From the NCBI GenBank assembly GCA_033002965.1, contig JAURVB010014137.1:101249-165248 (forward strand): a stretch of DNA of 64,000 nt. The letters are read 5' to 3'. The DNA comes from Piper betle. Its lineage: Eukaryota > Streptophyta > Magnoliopsida > Piperales > Piperaceae. Under the pieces are notes generated by a model. It was not told where the DNA came from, searched no databases, and saw only the letters and a program-made list of their open reading frames with translations. Both the position numbers and the translations under genes were made by a program. Below are positions 10,512-21,955 of the stretch, in pieces. Numbering within the stretch: the stretch's first letter is position 1; each line of letters begins with the position of its first letter.

Positions 10512-12884
10512 TGGTGGAATGATCGATTCTTGTATCGTCCATTTGATGGACAGATGTGCTGGTTTTCTTCATTGAGAGTCTCTGGCCTATACTATAAAGG
10601 TTAGTGATTTTAGATGTTTTGTTAATTTTTTGGAGGGGATCTTTCCCTTTTTTTTGGGTTGTATCAATTTGTGGAGTCTAAATAATGAACAATGGAAATG
10701 AAATTTAGTAAATAGTATTTGTTCATTATTTTCAGTTCTAAATTTGATATATGTGTTATGATTTATGGGATTGCGAATTTATTTATTGGGTAAGAAGGCA
10801 AGAGTTATCATATAGCTGTTGTGGTGTTTTGTTGATATTCGGATGTGAAATTATATATTATTATTTGAGTTGCTATCTTCTTACTAGAGTACCTGGCATC
10901 TTAGGTCGGTGATTTTTATTCTGTGATCGATTGGAGGATATGCAGGAGTTTTGATACTTTAGGAAGCAGCACTATGCCCTTCTAGTTTGGAATCTGCTTA
11001 TCTAATCTCTGAGGGTATCACTTTGTCTGTTTTGCTCGAATGGACCATTTTTTGATCTCATCGTAAGAGCTTTATTACCGTTTCTTTGAAATAAAATGGG
11101 AGTCTCCTTTGTTTGGCCCTTCTAACCAAAATTGATTCAAATTAGCTTGTGCCTAAAGGAATTCAAGAGTTCCAATGCGTCCAATTGTTTTCTTTTTTGC
11201 CATCTCGACAGTAAATGCAGTAATAGATTTACCTAAGTCTGATTTAAGTTTCATCTTCATCACCACAAAATTGTGTTACCTCATGTCTTGTTATACATTT
11301 CTGCTATTATATACCAGCATTTCTGTATACTGGGAGTTTCTAGGTATCACAGCATTATGCCTCTCTAAGTTTTTGTTCAATATTTCTTCATACAATTCAA
11401 ATTACTGCAATCCTTGTTAAATCTGTTATAAATCAGTGTTTTAGGCATGTAGAAGTAACTGTCATGAAAGTGAACTTCAGTGTGAATTTCTTATGATAGT
11501 GTGGAAAATTTTTATGGAATTTGATGAGGATGACTGATCGATTGTGTAAAATGTGTGAAATCATTGTAATTATAGTGGCAAGGTTATAAATATGAAATGT
11601 TATTTCTTCCCGAACTCCTTTACTGACTCTGCCTCCAGGATGCTTATATTGTTTAATTCGCTTCCACGAGTGTTCTTTATAATTTTTACGGTTTATCTTT
11701 TCCACAGTAACAAGTCAGTATCATTTCTGCTTCATTCCTGATCTCTCTTCATTGGAGACCATTCTATAATACATCTTTACTGGTCATTATTCTATAACAA
11801 ATCACTATTATTTGTGTCTTGATCATATTGCTTCATTTTACTATCTTTACTGCTAGTATTTATCACTTAGAGATGGCTTGGTTTATATTAAGTAGTTCAC
11901 GCCAACATGTGATCAGAATCATTGCTTTAAACATATGCTTTATATTATTAATCTTCATTTTGTGATTACTTTATCCCGTCAAAAGGAAATTTTGTAGTAA
12001 GTTTGTTTGTGACTTGTGAGTGATGACGAGGTTCAGATGTGCATTTTGCTATTGCTAGAAACTGTGTTAACTAGTCACTGCAATGGTTACGGGGTTGTAT
12101 TAATCTTATCATTCATGTGATATTATCAGTTAGCTAAAATTAAAAGCTGTTTCAACATAGGTGAATTGAGCAGGCCGGCAAATGAATAGCGTTTTTTCCT
12201 TGGATTATTTTTACGTTCTTTACTTATTCAGATGTGCGCTTTGCTTCTGCTATTCACCATGGAAGGAATATGGTTGCAGCTGCAGAACACTGGTCATAAT
12301 CTAGGCGCATTCCAAACGAAGTGTTGGGCCCATAAATGGTCCGATATCACATATTGAAAACTATCCTATATTACACCGTGATTGCTTTGCAATAGTTTGA
12401 CGTATTGGAATTATAAATTCCAAGGTTAGGCAGTTGAAGTAAGTTTCTAAATTCCAAGGTGCTAGCAGGACCTTGCTGGTAAAACCCAACTTGGATATAA
12501 TCTTTCCATGCTAAAATGAATGTTTCTAGAATATTTTACCAGCGTTACTAGGCATCCAAAAATCATTTTAATAAAAAAACGGCGAGAATAATTTAGCCTT
12601 GGGAAAAAACTACAGAAATAATATAGAAAAAGGTGGACAATTACGGAATTGAAAGAAGGATGCTGGTGGAGTTCCTTGTACAATCGCGAATCCCGGAGGA
12701 GGATTCACAAAGATATTACTAAGGCCGAGAAATGCATAGACGTAGAACAACGAAGAAATGCAGATATGACAGGAAAAAGAACACAATTTCGCCATACGAA
12801 CCACTGCTTTCATTTCAATTCCCCCGGTTCTTGTCGAAAACCTTCTGAGTTCCTTGATCACAGAAGGTGTGGAGGACAGTTGAT
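10512..12884. other. ELC 3' flank and intergenic region, nothing recognised
   Basis: T-rich sequence follows the ELC stop and probably contains its 3' untranslated region. I see no convincing coding exon, RNA gene or transposon over the remaining ~2.3 kb. Confidence 0.5.
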
Positions 12885-13160
12885 CTAGCGAATCAGATAG
12901 GAGAGGACCAAAGCCGCCATCATCAGAACATGCGCTATTCCTTGGTCGATTGCCACACCTGCAAAATAGCAACAGGAGTGCAAGCTCAGACTGGCACATA
13001 TGCATAAAAACAGAATCATAAACGAGAATAAGGAAGATAAACGCGTACCGTCGCTAGCAGGCGCAGGTGCTGGGCTCTGCGCGTCTATGGCCGGCACAAT
13101 GGCCGCCATGGCCAGGACAAAGACAACCATCATTGACAATTTAATTCTGGCAAACTCCAT
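12885..13160 (-). CDS. Arabinogalactan peptide (AG-peptide, AGP16/20/22-like), two exons
   Basis: This is a short GPI-anchored arabinogalactan peptide for the outer face of the plasma membrane. Exon 1 is 13049-13160 and exon 2 is 12885-12958; the 90-bp intron is GT-AG (donor gtacgcg, acceptor ttgcag). The spliced product is 61 residues. Residues 1-27 are a signal peptide (KLSMMVVFVLAMAAIVPAIDA). The mature core is QSPAPAPASDG, whose Ala-Pro pattern is the hydroxyproline O-glycosylation site. The C-terminus GVAIDQGIAHVLMMAALVL is the GPI-attachment signal, and the IDQGIA motif is typical of the AGP16/20/22/41 group. Reading through the intron also gives an open frame of 91 codons, so intron retention would yield a longer hydrophobic protein. 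Confidence 0.92.
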   Translation of the reverse strand: MEFARIKLSMMVVFVLAMAAIVPAIDAQSPAPAPASDGTRLSSLFSFMILFLCICASLSLHSCCYFAGVAIDQGIAHVLMMAALVLSYLIR

Positions 13161-14191
13161 CGATCCGACCCAACAAATGAATCTAATCCGAATATAGGCC
13201 GGAAAGCGAGAAAGGAAGAGAGGGGAAGGAATTATGGGGAAAGGAGGAAGATGGTTGAAGGGGAAGAAGAGCGAGTGGCCTTCTTAAGTAGAGAAAGTTT
13301 GTAGAGGGTTCTGATGATAGGGAGAAGAAGACCCGCCAGTCTGGCTTCAAATGATTTGCTTCAAAGAAATGACCGTTGCTCCGTTTCCTATGACTGTCCC
13401 AGGTGTGGTTGCACCTCCTCCCTTTTGAATTTTGATTTTTGAAGCATTCATTATTGCCAGTGCATTAAAGATGCCACTGCCAGATAGACATGCAAATGGG
13501 ATTTGCTGTTCTTCTTCCCAATTTTTTATTTTGCATTTGATTTGCTCAAACACATGATAAATGGAACAAGGAGACACAGATGACAAAGGGAATCTTGATC
13601 TAAGATTAGTTTGGGAAGAAGATTATACGTAAGTTATAACTCCACTAACGGACCAATATTAACACTTTTAACAAACGAGCTGGAACCGGGTTGGTCATGG
13701 TTGTTATACCTGCCTAGCATACCATTGAACAAATCGTTGCACATGAAACAATACTAGTAGTTCAATGATGGCTTTGTTTATACGGCGCTCCACTGGGATA
13801 TGCTCAAAATTTCGATCAGGAGAGTACATCCAAGCCAGGAAATTTTGCCGGCTATGGTGGAAGCAATCGTAACGTGAGGGTAACAACCGTATCGAAGGCA
13901 GACCAGACACATTTCTGAAGAAAATAAAGCACAGACCGGTAATTTGATTGAGTTTCTGGGTTTTCAAAATCACTTGTAGACATTATATAAGGTGAACTAA
14001 ATTGGTAGTAATGAAGGCTAACATTGTTCAGAAACAATGGAAGTCACATCTGTTTACCACTATCAATGCCCATCAGAGTTTGGAGAGGATATGATGTAAA
14101 GGCCTATCCTACCTGCATAAGCGATATACATTTCTCTTTTTTACTTCACCTGCTTTCCAAACCATTTGCTCCATCCGTTTGATCGTTGCAC
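13161..14191. other. Intergenic: AG-peptide promoter and MND1 3' flank
   Basis: AG-peptide and MND1 are both on the minus strand, so this interval holds the AG-peptide promoter and leader on its left and the MND1 3' end on its right. Small open frames here look incidental. Confidence 0.5.
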
Positions 14192-16595
14192 TCATAGATA
14201 GTCGAAGTCCTCCGGGATTCCGGCCTGAATTTAACAGAAAAAAATGGGAGACGTTCGCTTATTCACTACTGGAAAATGTTAAAAATCATGGAAAGATAAA
14301 AAGATTGTCCATCTCTGCGACAATAGCATGATCCATATGTATATACATAAAATATTACGAGAAGCATGATAAGAATAGAATTCTGAAATAAGACGAAACT
14401 CAATCATGCATATGAAAAAATAATTCAACTTGTAATAATCTAATAATGTACCTTTGTCAACTATATATAATCACATATAAGAAGCTAAGTCCACACAATA
14501 AATCATCGTCAAATCTTCCGACACGAGCCATTTTTTAAGCACATAAACAAAATAAAAAATTAACGGAAAGGACAACAATCACCTCCTTCGCTTAACTACA
14601 GCCGAGAATACTAATCTACAGAAATGATTCAGTTTCTAACCACCCTAAACTCATCTAAAACATTTTTAAGAAATGGTTTTCTTAAGACATCGATGAGGGG
14701 ACCACTTTAAATAAACAATTATATCCATCTTCGAAAAGATAGTCATTGATACATGGTAATCAGGTTTAACTCCAAATATAATGGTATTTTTAAGAACAGA
14801 TTACTGATGAGAAATCCAGCAACATATAGAGAACAGCATTGATATACATAAAGCATATTACAAATGCAAGATTGTCAGCAGTTATTATAAAAGAAAACCC
14901 AAAAAGATTATTACCAAACATGTCAAAAAAGAGACAAACAGAACGGTCTTACCTCCTTGTACATATTCTCTAGCTGTTCCTTGGCCTGGGGAAAGTTGTT
15001 TGAGCACCATTGCTGAAGTGTAAAAATATTCTCTGCATCGACCACATGTGTTAGAATTCCGAAGGCAACGGGCAATCACCATTATTATGATAAATAAAAA
15101 CCATTCAATGAATAACAAGGTCAAGAAATATGACATGTAGATAAGAAAATAGAATGATAAGGAGCTCGTACCTGTCCATCTGTTGGCAGCGGAATGCGCC
15201 ACCTCAGTTGCATTTTCTGCAATAATCATAAGAGTTCATGTATAATGGCTCTAGGTATAACATAAGAAGCATTTTTGCATCCTGTGAAGCTTAAAACTCT
15301 TACTCATTGCTTCAAGGGCAGCAGGATCATTGTCCGCATAGAGTCCCATTTCATCCTGCAGCATATTGACGGTCAGCTTCCTCATTGACAGAAAAAAATT
15401 GTTTCATTTGTATATATGGTTCAACAGGCATATCACCTTTAGTTCATTATGCTTTTGTTCAACAGCTTTGAGTTCTATGAGAGCAGTTTCCCTCTCGTCC
15501 TGTCATGTTTCAACCCATGGATTAATGGAAAAGGTCATTTGATCAACAGGCCAAACGCAATAAACTGTGATATCATAGGCTCAAGGACACTTACGGACTC
15601 TTCTCTGCCTTTCATTAATTCGTCTTTTTTTTCAAGTAGTTCTCTTAAGCGCTCCTTACTGCTTATGAGATCTGCCTCCAACTTCTGGTGCACATTTCTC
15701 AGCTGCATGTGGATTAAAGAAAAGGTAACTACGGAAGTTGTATCTCTTATATTATATACAAAATTTACAGGTTTCCACCTGGTTTCCGGCACAACTTGGA
15801 AGGCTCCAAAAGTATACCTGCCAGAAAAAAGAAAATGCCAGAAAAAATAGAAACATATTATTTTCCAAAATGAATTTGCAAATTTAGAAAAGAAACTTTG
15901 ACATAGTTCACACAACTTTATATTAATACATTTTACTGAGTAATCATTTGTAAAAGCAACCTCACATCTACTAATCTCATCAGTCTAACTCTAGTTAGCT
16001 TCTTCAAAACAACACACTTACGGATGTGCCAATCTTATCTTTCAAAACAAGGTCATCATCCACCAAACTCTGCACCACATCTTTGACAGATTGCGTAATG
16101 ACCCCTTTCTTGGGCCCCAATTTTTCAAGCTCCTTGAGCTGCATTACAAAACAACAAGGTACAATCATGCGAAATGGCAAGAAGAAACTAAATGGTGCAG
16201 TGTAAATTTTCTTATTCTTCACTTTCTTCTCCCTCTTCCTCCTTATCCCAAAAAGTAGGCCAGAGACATGGATCCTATCTAGAATCCGTACGTGACTATA
16301 TAGCAATTTTTTATAGGAATGCAAGAGCATTGGCAGAGTCATGAAACGTGAATTTCATCTCAGAAAAAAACTACCAGAATTGACACAACTAGCCGAAACG
16401 TTAACGTCAGAGCCACAAAAAGTATCAAACATAATATAACAGACTAAAAGCAGCTGCTCGTTATGCCTTTAGTAAAGAGAAGCAAAGGTCAAGTGAAAAA
16501 ACAAACATACAAGATAGAAGTCTTGTGACTCGTAAAAGATCTGAAGAATCTTCTCTCTTCTCCTCCAGAGAAAGCCCCCTTTTCTTCGACTTCAT
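14192..16595 (-). CDS. MND1: Meiotic nuclear division protein MND1, nine exons, 2-bp deletion in exon 1
   Basis: MND1 pairs with HOP2 and stimulates DMC1/RAD51 strand invasion in meiosis. Exons on the minus strand: 16511-16595, 16022-16138, 15779-15817, 15595-15702, 15437-15499, 15304-15355, 15172-15216, 14953-15032, 14192-14224, all GT-AG and phase-consistent. Landmarks are [14 protein letters not shown] and [11 protein letters not shown] (exon 1), [13 protein letters not shown] and [15 protein letters not shown] (winged-helix part), [13 protein letters not shown], a coiled coil (exons 4-5), [31 protein letters not shown] and the end IPEDFDYL. With exon 1 in frame the protein would be about 207 residues, the usual length. 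Exon 1 is 85 bp where 87 is needed: two bases are missing from the GA-rich AAGAGAGAAG tract (about 16550), which throws the downstream frame off from the first ATG. This is either a real null allele or an assembly error. Confidence 0.93.
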
Positions 16596-18494
16596 TGCAT
16601 CGATACAAAGCAAACAAATTATAAAGACAAAGCCATTATGTCGAACAAAAAAATTGATAAATTAATATTCAAACAGCGCACAAGCGCAACAATAAGCCTA
16701 TAACCAATGCAAGATGAAAGAAAGAAGAAAAAAGTAGTGTCAAATATATGAATGAACAAGTAGGATATGAAACCATAAAAACCAAACAGAGAGCGGCAAA
16801 GAGATAACCATTGGGATTTGGGGGGACGATTTTCAATCTTGGGAAAGATTGTTTTGATGGGTTGCTGGAAACAGAAACGGAGGGGGTGGAGAGTGTGGAG
16901 ATGGAGACGAGCGCGGCCAAAGTTTCAATCTTTTTCAGGGCGGCTTCGCGGCAATCAGGCGGGAAGCGGTGGCGGTGAAATTAGCTCGAAAACCCGGTTT
17001 TGTTGATGGCCGGGCCAACTCGGAACTACAATTGCTTAACTCGAAGATCGATTATCTGTTTTTATTATAGAAAAGAAACTAAAAATTGGGCAATCAACTT
17101 ATAATAATTAAATTAAAAAATAAAATATATTATTGTAATTTATTGTATCATTCAATTTAAATCTATTTTTAAAACTATAACCCACCTTTAAAGAAAGAAT
17201 AGACTGTGAACTTATCTTTTAAGATTTAATGTGATTATGGTTTATTTTATTATTTAATAAGAATTTACATAAAATTAGAGTTATTTTTAATATTTTTTAC
17301 GTATGGTATAACATCTTCTCTAATAATTTTTTTAAAAAATTACTAAATTTAAGCCTGACTTGGATAATTATATTTTAAATAATTTAAATATTTTCTCATT
17401 ATATGATACATAGCTTTGATTATCCCACTTCTAATAATATAAAAAATTGTAAAAAGTTTTTTGTGCTATACCTAAATTAAATTTAATTAATTAAAATATA
17501 ATTTCATAATAAAAACTAAAATTTATTTCAATAAGGCTTTTATTTAAAATGTACCAATACAGTAAAATTCAGTGTAAATATTCAAAAGGTGAGCTAGGTT
17601 CAAACTTCGATTTTGAAATGAGTATAATTTGGCTTCTATTTAATTGATAAACTCTGTTTAATTATTTTGTACAGGTACAATCCAAGTTATACTAAAAAAA
17701 AACTTGCATGAATTAAATTGAATCAAAGATTATACCTGTAGTGAACCTATAAACATGCTCATTCTCAAAATAAGTGTCAATGACACCAATGATTTGATCA
17801 AACTCAATTTGTTCAATTTAAATTAATTGTGATTCTAATTAAGTATGTATGTGTATTATTAAACAATAAGAATATTTTATAAAAGTCTAAGAATTAATCA
17901 AATTGAACAAATAATTGAAGATAAATAAAAAATTAAAAAAATCAAAACAAGTAATAAATAACCAATTTAGACTAGAAAAAGACATAACATCTACATTAAA
18001 TATATATTAAGGGGGTTAGTGAAATTGACAATATCAATTATACTTGTAAAATTTACCTATTAATCTAGTTGACAGAATTAATAAAATTAATTTTTTAAAT
18101 ATAAATTGTATTCACACAATTTTGATAGGATTATGATTCATAATCCACCCCCAAAAAATATTATAAGTTTGTTAATTACATTATACTATCTCTCGTTTAC
18201 GTAAATTTAATTCACTAGCTCACGGGCTTAAAAAATAAATAATAAAAAAATTTACAACATATTTATAACTTAAATTTATTAATAAGTATAATTTTATTGA
18301 TATTAAATTAACAGTGAAATATTATTAGCGCTGATAATATATTTTAACAATATAAATTAAATTTAATATGATACTAACCCGTAATTATTTTCATAAATAA
18401 AGACACATGACTCTCTCCCTCACTCTGTTTTTTACTTTAAGCAACATAAATACTGGGAAACATAACCGCGAAATAGTTCGTAGTCCGAGGAGCC
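16596..18494. other. Divergent intergenic region between MND1 (-) and MED6 (+)
   Basis: The first ~430 bases hold the MND1 5' leader. A GC-rich stretch at 16800-17000 has a possible splice donor on the minus strand (AATG/gttatc at ~16810), so it may be a non-coding first exon; the open frame there has no ATG. From 17040 to about 18380 the sequence is very AT-rich with no gene. The block 18015-18240 resembles the reverse complement of 8735-8955. Confidence 0.5.
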
Positions 18495-21279
18495 ATGTCG
18501 GCGACGCCGATGCCCGCGACCAACGCGGCTGCCGGCCAGGCGGCGGCGGCGACGGCCGGTCTGGGCTTGGAGGGAGCAACGGCGATGGGGCCGCCGCCGG
18601 GAACGGACATGACGGGGATATGCTTTAGAGACCAGCTGTGGCTCAACACCTGCCCCCTCGACCGCAACTTCGTCTTCGACTACTTCGCCCTCTCCCCCTT
18701 CTACGACTGGTCCTGCAACAACGAGCAGCTCCGTGGCCGATCCATACACCCCCTCGACCTCTCCCACCTCTCGTACGCCTTTTTTTTTCTTCTGTATTTC
18801 TGATTGTTCTGTTTTCGGAATTAGGGTTTCGAAATGGGGTTTTTTTGGGGGGCTTGTGTAGGAAGATGACGGGGTTCGAGTACATGCTGTGCGAAGTGAT
18901 GGAGCCGCACCTGTTTGTGATCCGCAAGCAGAAGAGGGATGGCCCGGAGAAGGTCACTCCCATGCTGTCTTACTATATTCTTGATGGTTCCATTTATCAA
19001 GCTCCGCAGCTTTGCAACGTCTTCTCGTCTCGGATTGTAAGCTCTATTTCGTCTTTAGCTTTAATTTGGATCCGTTTTCATGAACCGATTCGAATTAGTG
19101 TATGAAATTATATAGATTTGTTCTTCGTATTTAGAATAATTTGGGGTTTAAAATAACTAACTGGGTTTGGTGCATGGATACTGGTACTACACGTTGAAAT
19201 AGTATAAATTAGGATTGGATTAACTCTATTCCTATGTATTAATGATGCAATTTCTTGTAGGCGCGATCTCTTTATTATATATCAAAGGCTTTTAGCACTG
19301 CTGCCGCAAAGTTGGAGAAAATTGGGTACGGTATGAATTCTGTCTTCATTGGATGCATTGCTTTACTTTCTCGATTTAATTTGCCATGCATGAGTAGCCA
19401 TTTTGATCTTAGGTTTGTATTGCTTTTTTGTCAAATGTCCGGCCACATAGGAGGGAGCATGTAATGAGTTAAGCTCGCACGTTGATCTCACTTTTTTCCT
19501 TGACATTTTTACAAAGAATGCTATTTAAAAATTATTTAGAGGCAAAAAAAAACATTTGTCGGTTTACTTCACTTATGGGAAAAATAGTGTTATTCCGCAC
19601 GCCAGGTTTCCTTTGCTGGCAAAAGGAGTGACTTCTCAGTCAACAACTTTAGCAACTGCTAAAAGGAGTGACTTTTTAGTCAACAACTTTAGCATGAAAC
19701 GGTTTTGCTTGCGAAAGATTTTCCTAATTTTTAGAGGATGCAGTTTGTTTCTGAGAAAAATTTTTGAAGGCACTTTAGCTTTTGCCATTCTCACATGTAA
19801 AAGCAAGCGGATTCATTTGTTGCCAACTTAGCAGTGGAGAATGACTATCTTAACACGTTCCTATCAACAGTTATCTAATGATGCCTGTTCAACTGTTATA
19901 TATTGTTTTCATGGAAATGGTCATTTGAAAATTTCCTCTCATTTTTTCCATCTTTCATGGATTGTGGCTGAAGGGAATCAAAATAAGCTTAAAACTTGCC
20001 ACTTTTTTAGTTTGGGATACAGTATATGTTTTTCTGATATGTTTAGTTGTTACTTTTTTTGTGTAGTTCCTAAAACATTTTTGCTTTTGGGGTAGCAGTT
20101 GATGTTGAAAACGAGAAGACAAATGTTGAAGCAAAGAGTGGCAAAGAGGCAATTGATTTTAAGGAAGTCAAAAGAGTTGACCATATTCTCGCATCTTTAC
20201 AAAGAAAGGTAGTCTTTCAGGGTGAAATACTGTTATCGATTATTGGCCATTAAGTAATCATGACTGTTTATTCCATATCTCAGTCATGGTTGATATGTGG
20301 AATCATCATAATGTGTTCTAGTGTCTGTAATATTTGCCTTTGTCAAAATAATTTGGCTGAGATATCTTATTTTTCCATTCCATATGATCATTAACTCAAC
20401 ATCCTACTTGTATGGTTCCTCTTCATTTTAGTCATTATATTGCAAGAAACTGCAATTATCGTTTTCCATTTCTCTTATTTTGCCAATTGGCTAACAATCT
20501 TTTCAACTTTCCCATACCACCTTAGCTTTATTTTCTGTAAGTCACTTTTATCCTACTAAAATAACTCTTTTTTTGTAGCTCAATACTTATAAAAGCTGCT
20601 CAACTAGTAGTTGTATCTATTCTTGAATCGAATCCAATTTTATCATTTAAGTTATTCCAGAAAATTTCTTGGTTGTTGATTTGCTTATAAAATAATTAAA
20701 TGGTAAGTGTTGTGTTTTGTGGATAAAGGGACAGGTTGGTCTATTTAAAAAATCTTAATAGGTTTAATTGCGAGTGTGCTTGGTATTTTTTAGATTGTGA
20801 AAACCAATGTGATTCATGTCAAGTATTCTTAACGTTTAGGCTTGGGAAAGTTTCTACTTTTATGAATACTTAGAGTGAATCAAATAAGCCACTGATTTTT
20901 GCCAAGTTGGATTGAGCTTTTAGTTTGGATGTCTAATATCGTTGTAGGTTCTATTTATCATGTGTTTGCTAAAGTTTCCTTTCTGATTATTTACTCCTCT
21001 TGTGTAAGAAAAGTATTTCGCAAATTTCCTCCCAATCAAGCATCATATTAGTTTTGCCGCAAACTTCTTAGTTTTTATTATAAACTCATCTAGTTAGTTG
21101 TTGATGTCTATGTGCAGCTTCCACCAGCGCCTCCACCACCTCCCTTTCCAGAGGGTTATACTCCACCAGCAATTGACGTAGAGAACAGCTCTGAAGTCCA
21201 GCAGTCACAAACGGAGCCGCAGCTTCCTTTGGACCCAATTATCGACCAGGGTCCATCCAAGAGGGCTAAGTACATGTAA
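18495..21279 (+). CDS. MED6: Mediator complex subunit 6 (MED6), five exons
   Basis: MED6 is a head-module subunit of Mediator, linking transcription factors to RNA polymerase II in the nucleus. Exons: 18495-18772, 18862-19036, 19261-19330, 20099-20208, 21118-21279; all introns are GT-AG and phases agree, giving 264 residues, close to other plant MED6 proteins. Exon 1 has an Ala/Gly-rich start followed by the conserved core [39 protein letters not shown] and [11 protein letters not shown]. Exon 2 continues with [20 protein letters not shown] and [18 protein letters not shown], exon 3 with [20 protein letters not shown]. The C-terminal exons are charged and proline-rich ([14 protein letters not shown]) and end SKRAKYM. 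Exon 1 is GC-rich and later exons are AT-richer. The frame is intact. Confidence 0.96.
19617..19695 (+). repeat. ~39-bp tandem duplication in MED6 intron 3
   Basis: Two adjacent copies share AAAAGGAGTGACTT, GTCAACAACTTTAGCA and a T-rich variant between them (CTCA in the first, TTTA in the second). The purpose is unknown; it may be the remnant of a small element. Confidence 0.7.
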
Positions 21280-21955
21280 AACGACAGCGATAGCTAAAAA
21301 ATTCCATCCTTTTAACTTTGATTCTTTCAGTTTGAAAATCAGGATTTTGAACTTATGATTAGTTACAGTTTATGTAATCCAAGTCCTGGCTTGCGCACAC
21401 ACGTTGTTTTTCTTTAACCTTGTTCTATTCTCAAGTCTAACAAAATTCCATTGGGAAATTGTATTGGAGAAATTTTATATTTCTCACTTTGTTAGGTGAT
21501 TATTCAAGGCAACCAAGCTTTAAAATGGGGCAGTAATCTCGAGTGTATTTATTGAGCTGGTCACGCCGAGTTGTGGTTGCCTCGTGTTTAACTTGTACTA
21601 ATTTTTGAACAAATTCCTGTTTAAGTCGAGTTTAAATTAAATTCATTTATATTGACCTGTATTTCCCTTTGATAAATTTATTCATAAAAATTTAAGTTAA
21701 GATCTAGACTATCTTAATATCTGCTTCTCTTTCAACGTGACTTGGCATTGTGTATAACACAAACAGTAGAGATACATGCGTTAAAATTCTGCAGAGTCCT
21801 AATGTAAAGTCGTGATAAAAATCTGGTGTAAGAGAAAAGTGAGGGAGAAGTGGTGAGTGGTGACTGCCAATCCCCACATTTCTCTTATCCAACCTCCTCC
21901 CACCATTTTTCAAACACTAGATGATGATTGCACCGCGTCATCACCTCCACCCGCC
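21280..21955. other. MED6 3' flank and sigma-factor promoter
   Basis: The two genes run head to tail on the plus strand with about 670 bp between stop and start. No other feature is evident. An in-frame ATG at 21857 lies upstream of the preferred sigma-factor start. Confidence 0.5.

Noticed and set aside
16669..16920. Transit-peptide-like reading frame upstream of MND1
   Set aside because: The frame has no ATG (it begins at TTG) and ends in intron-like sequence; it is better explained as the MND1 leader.
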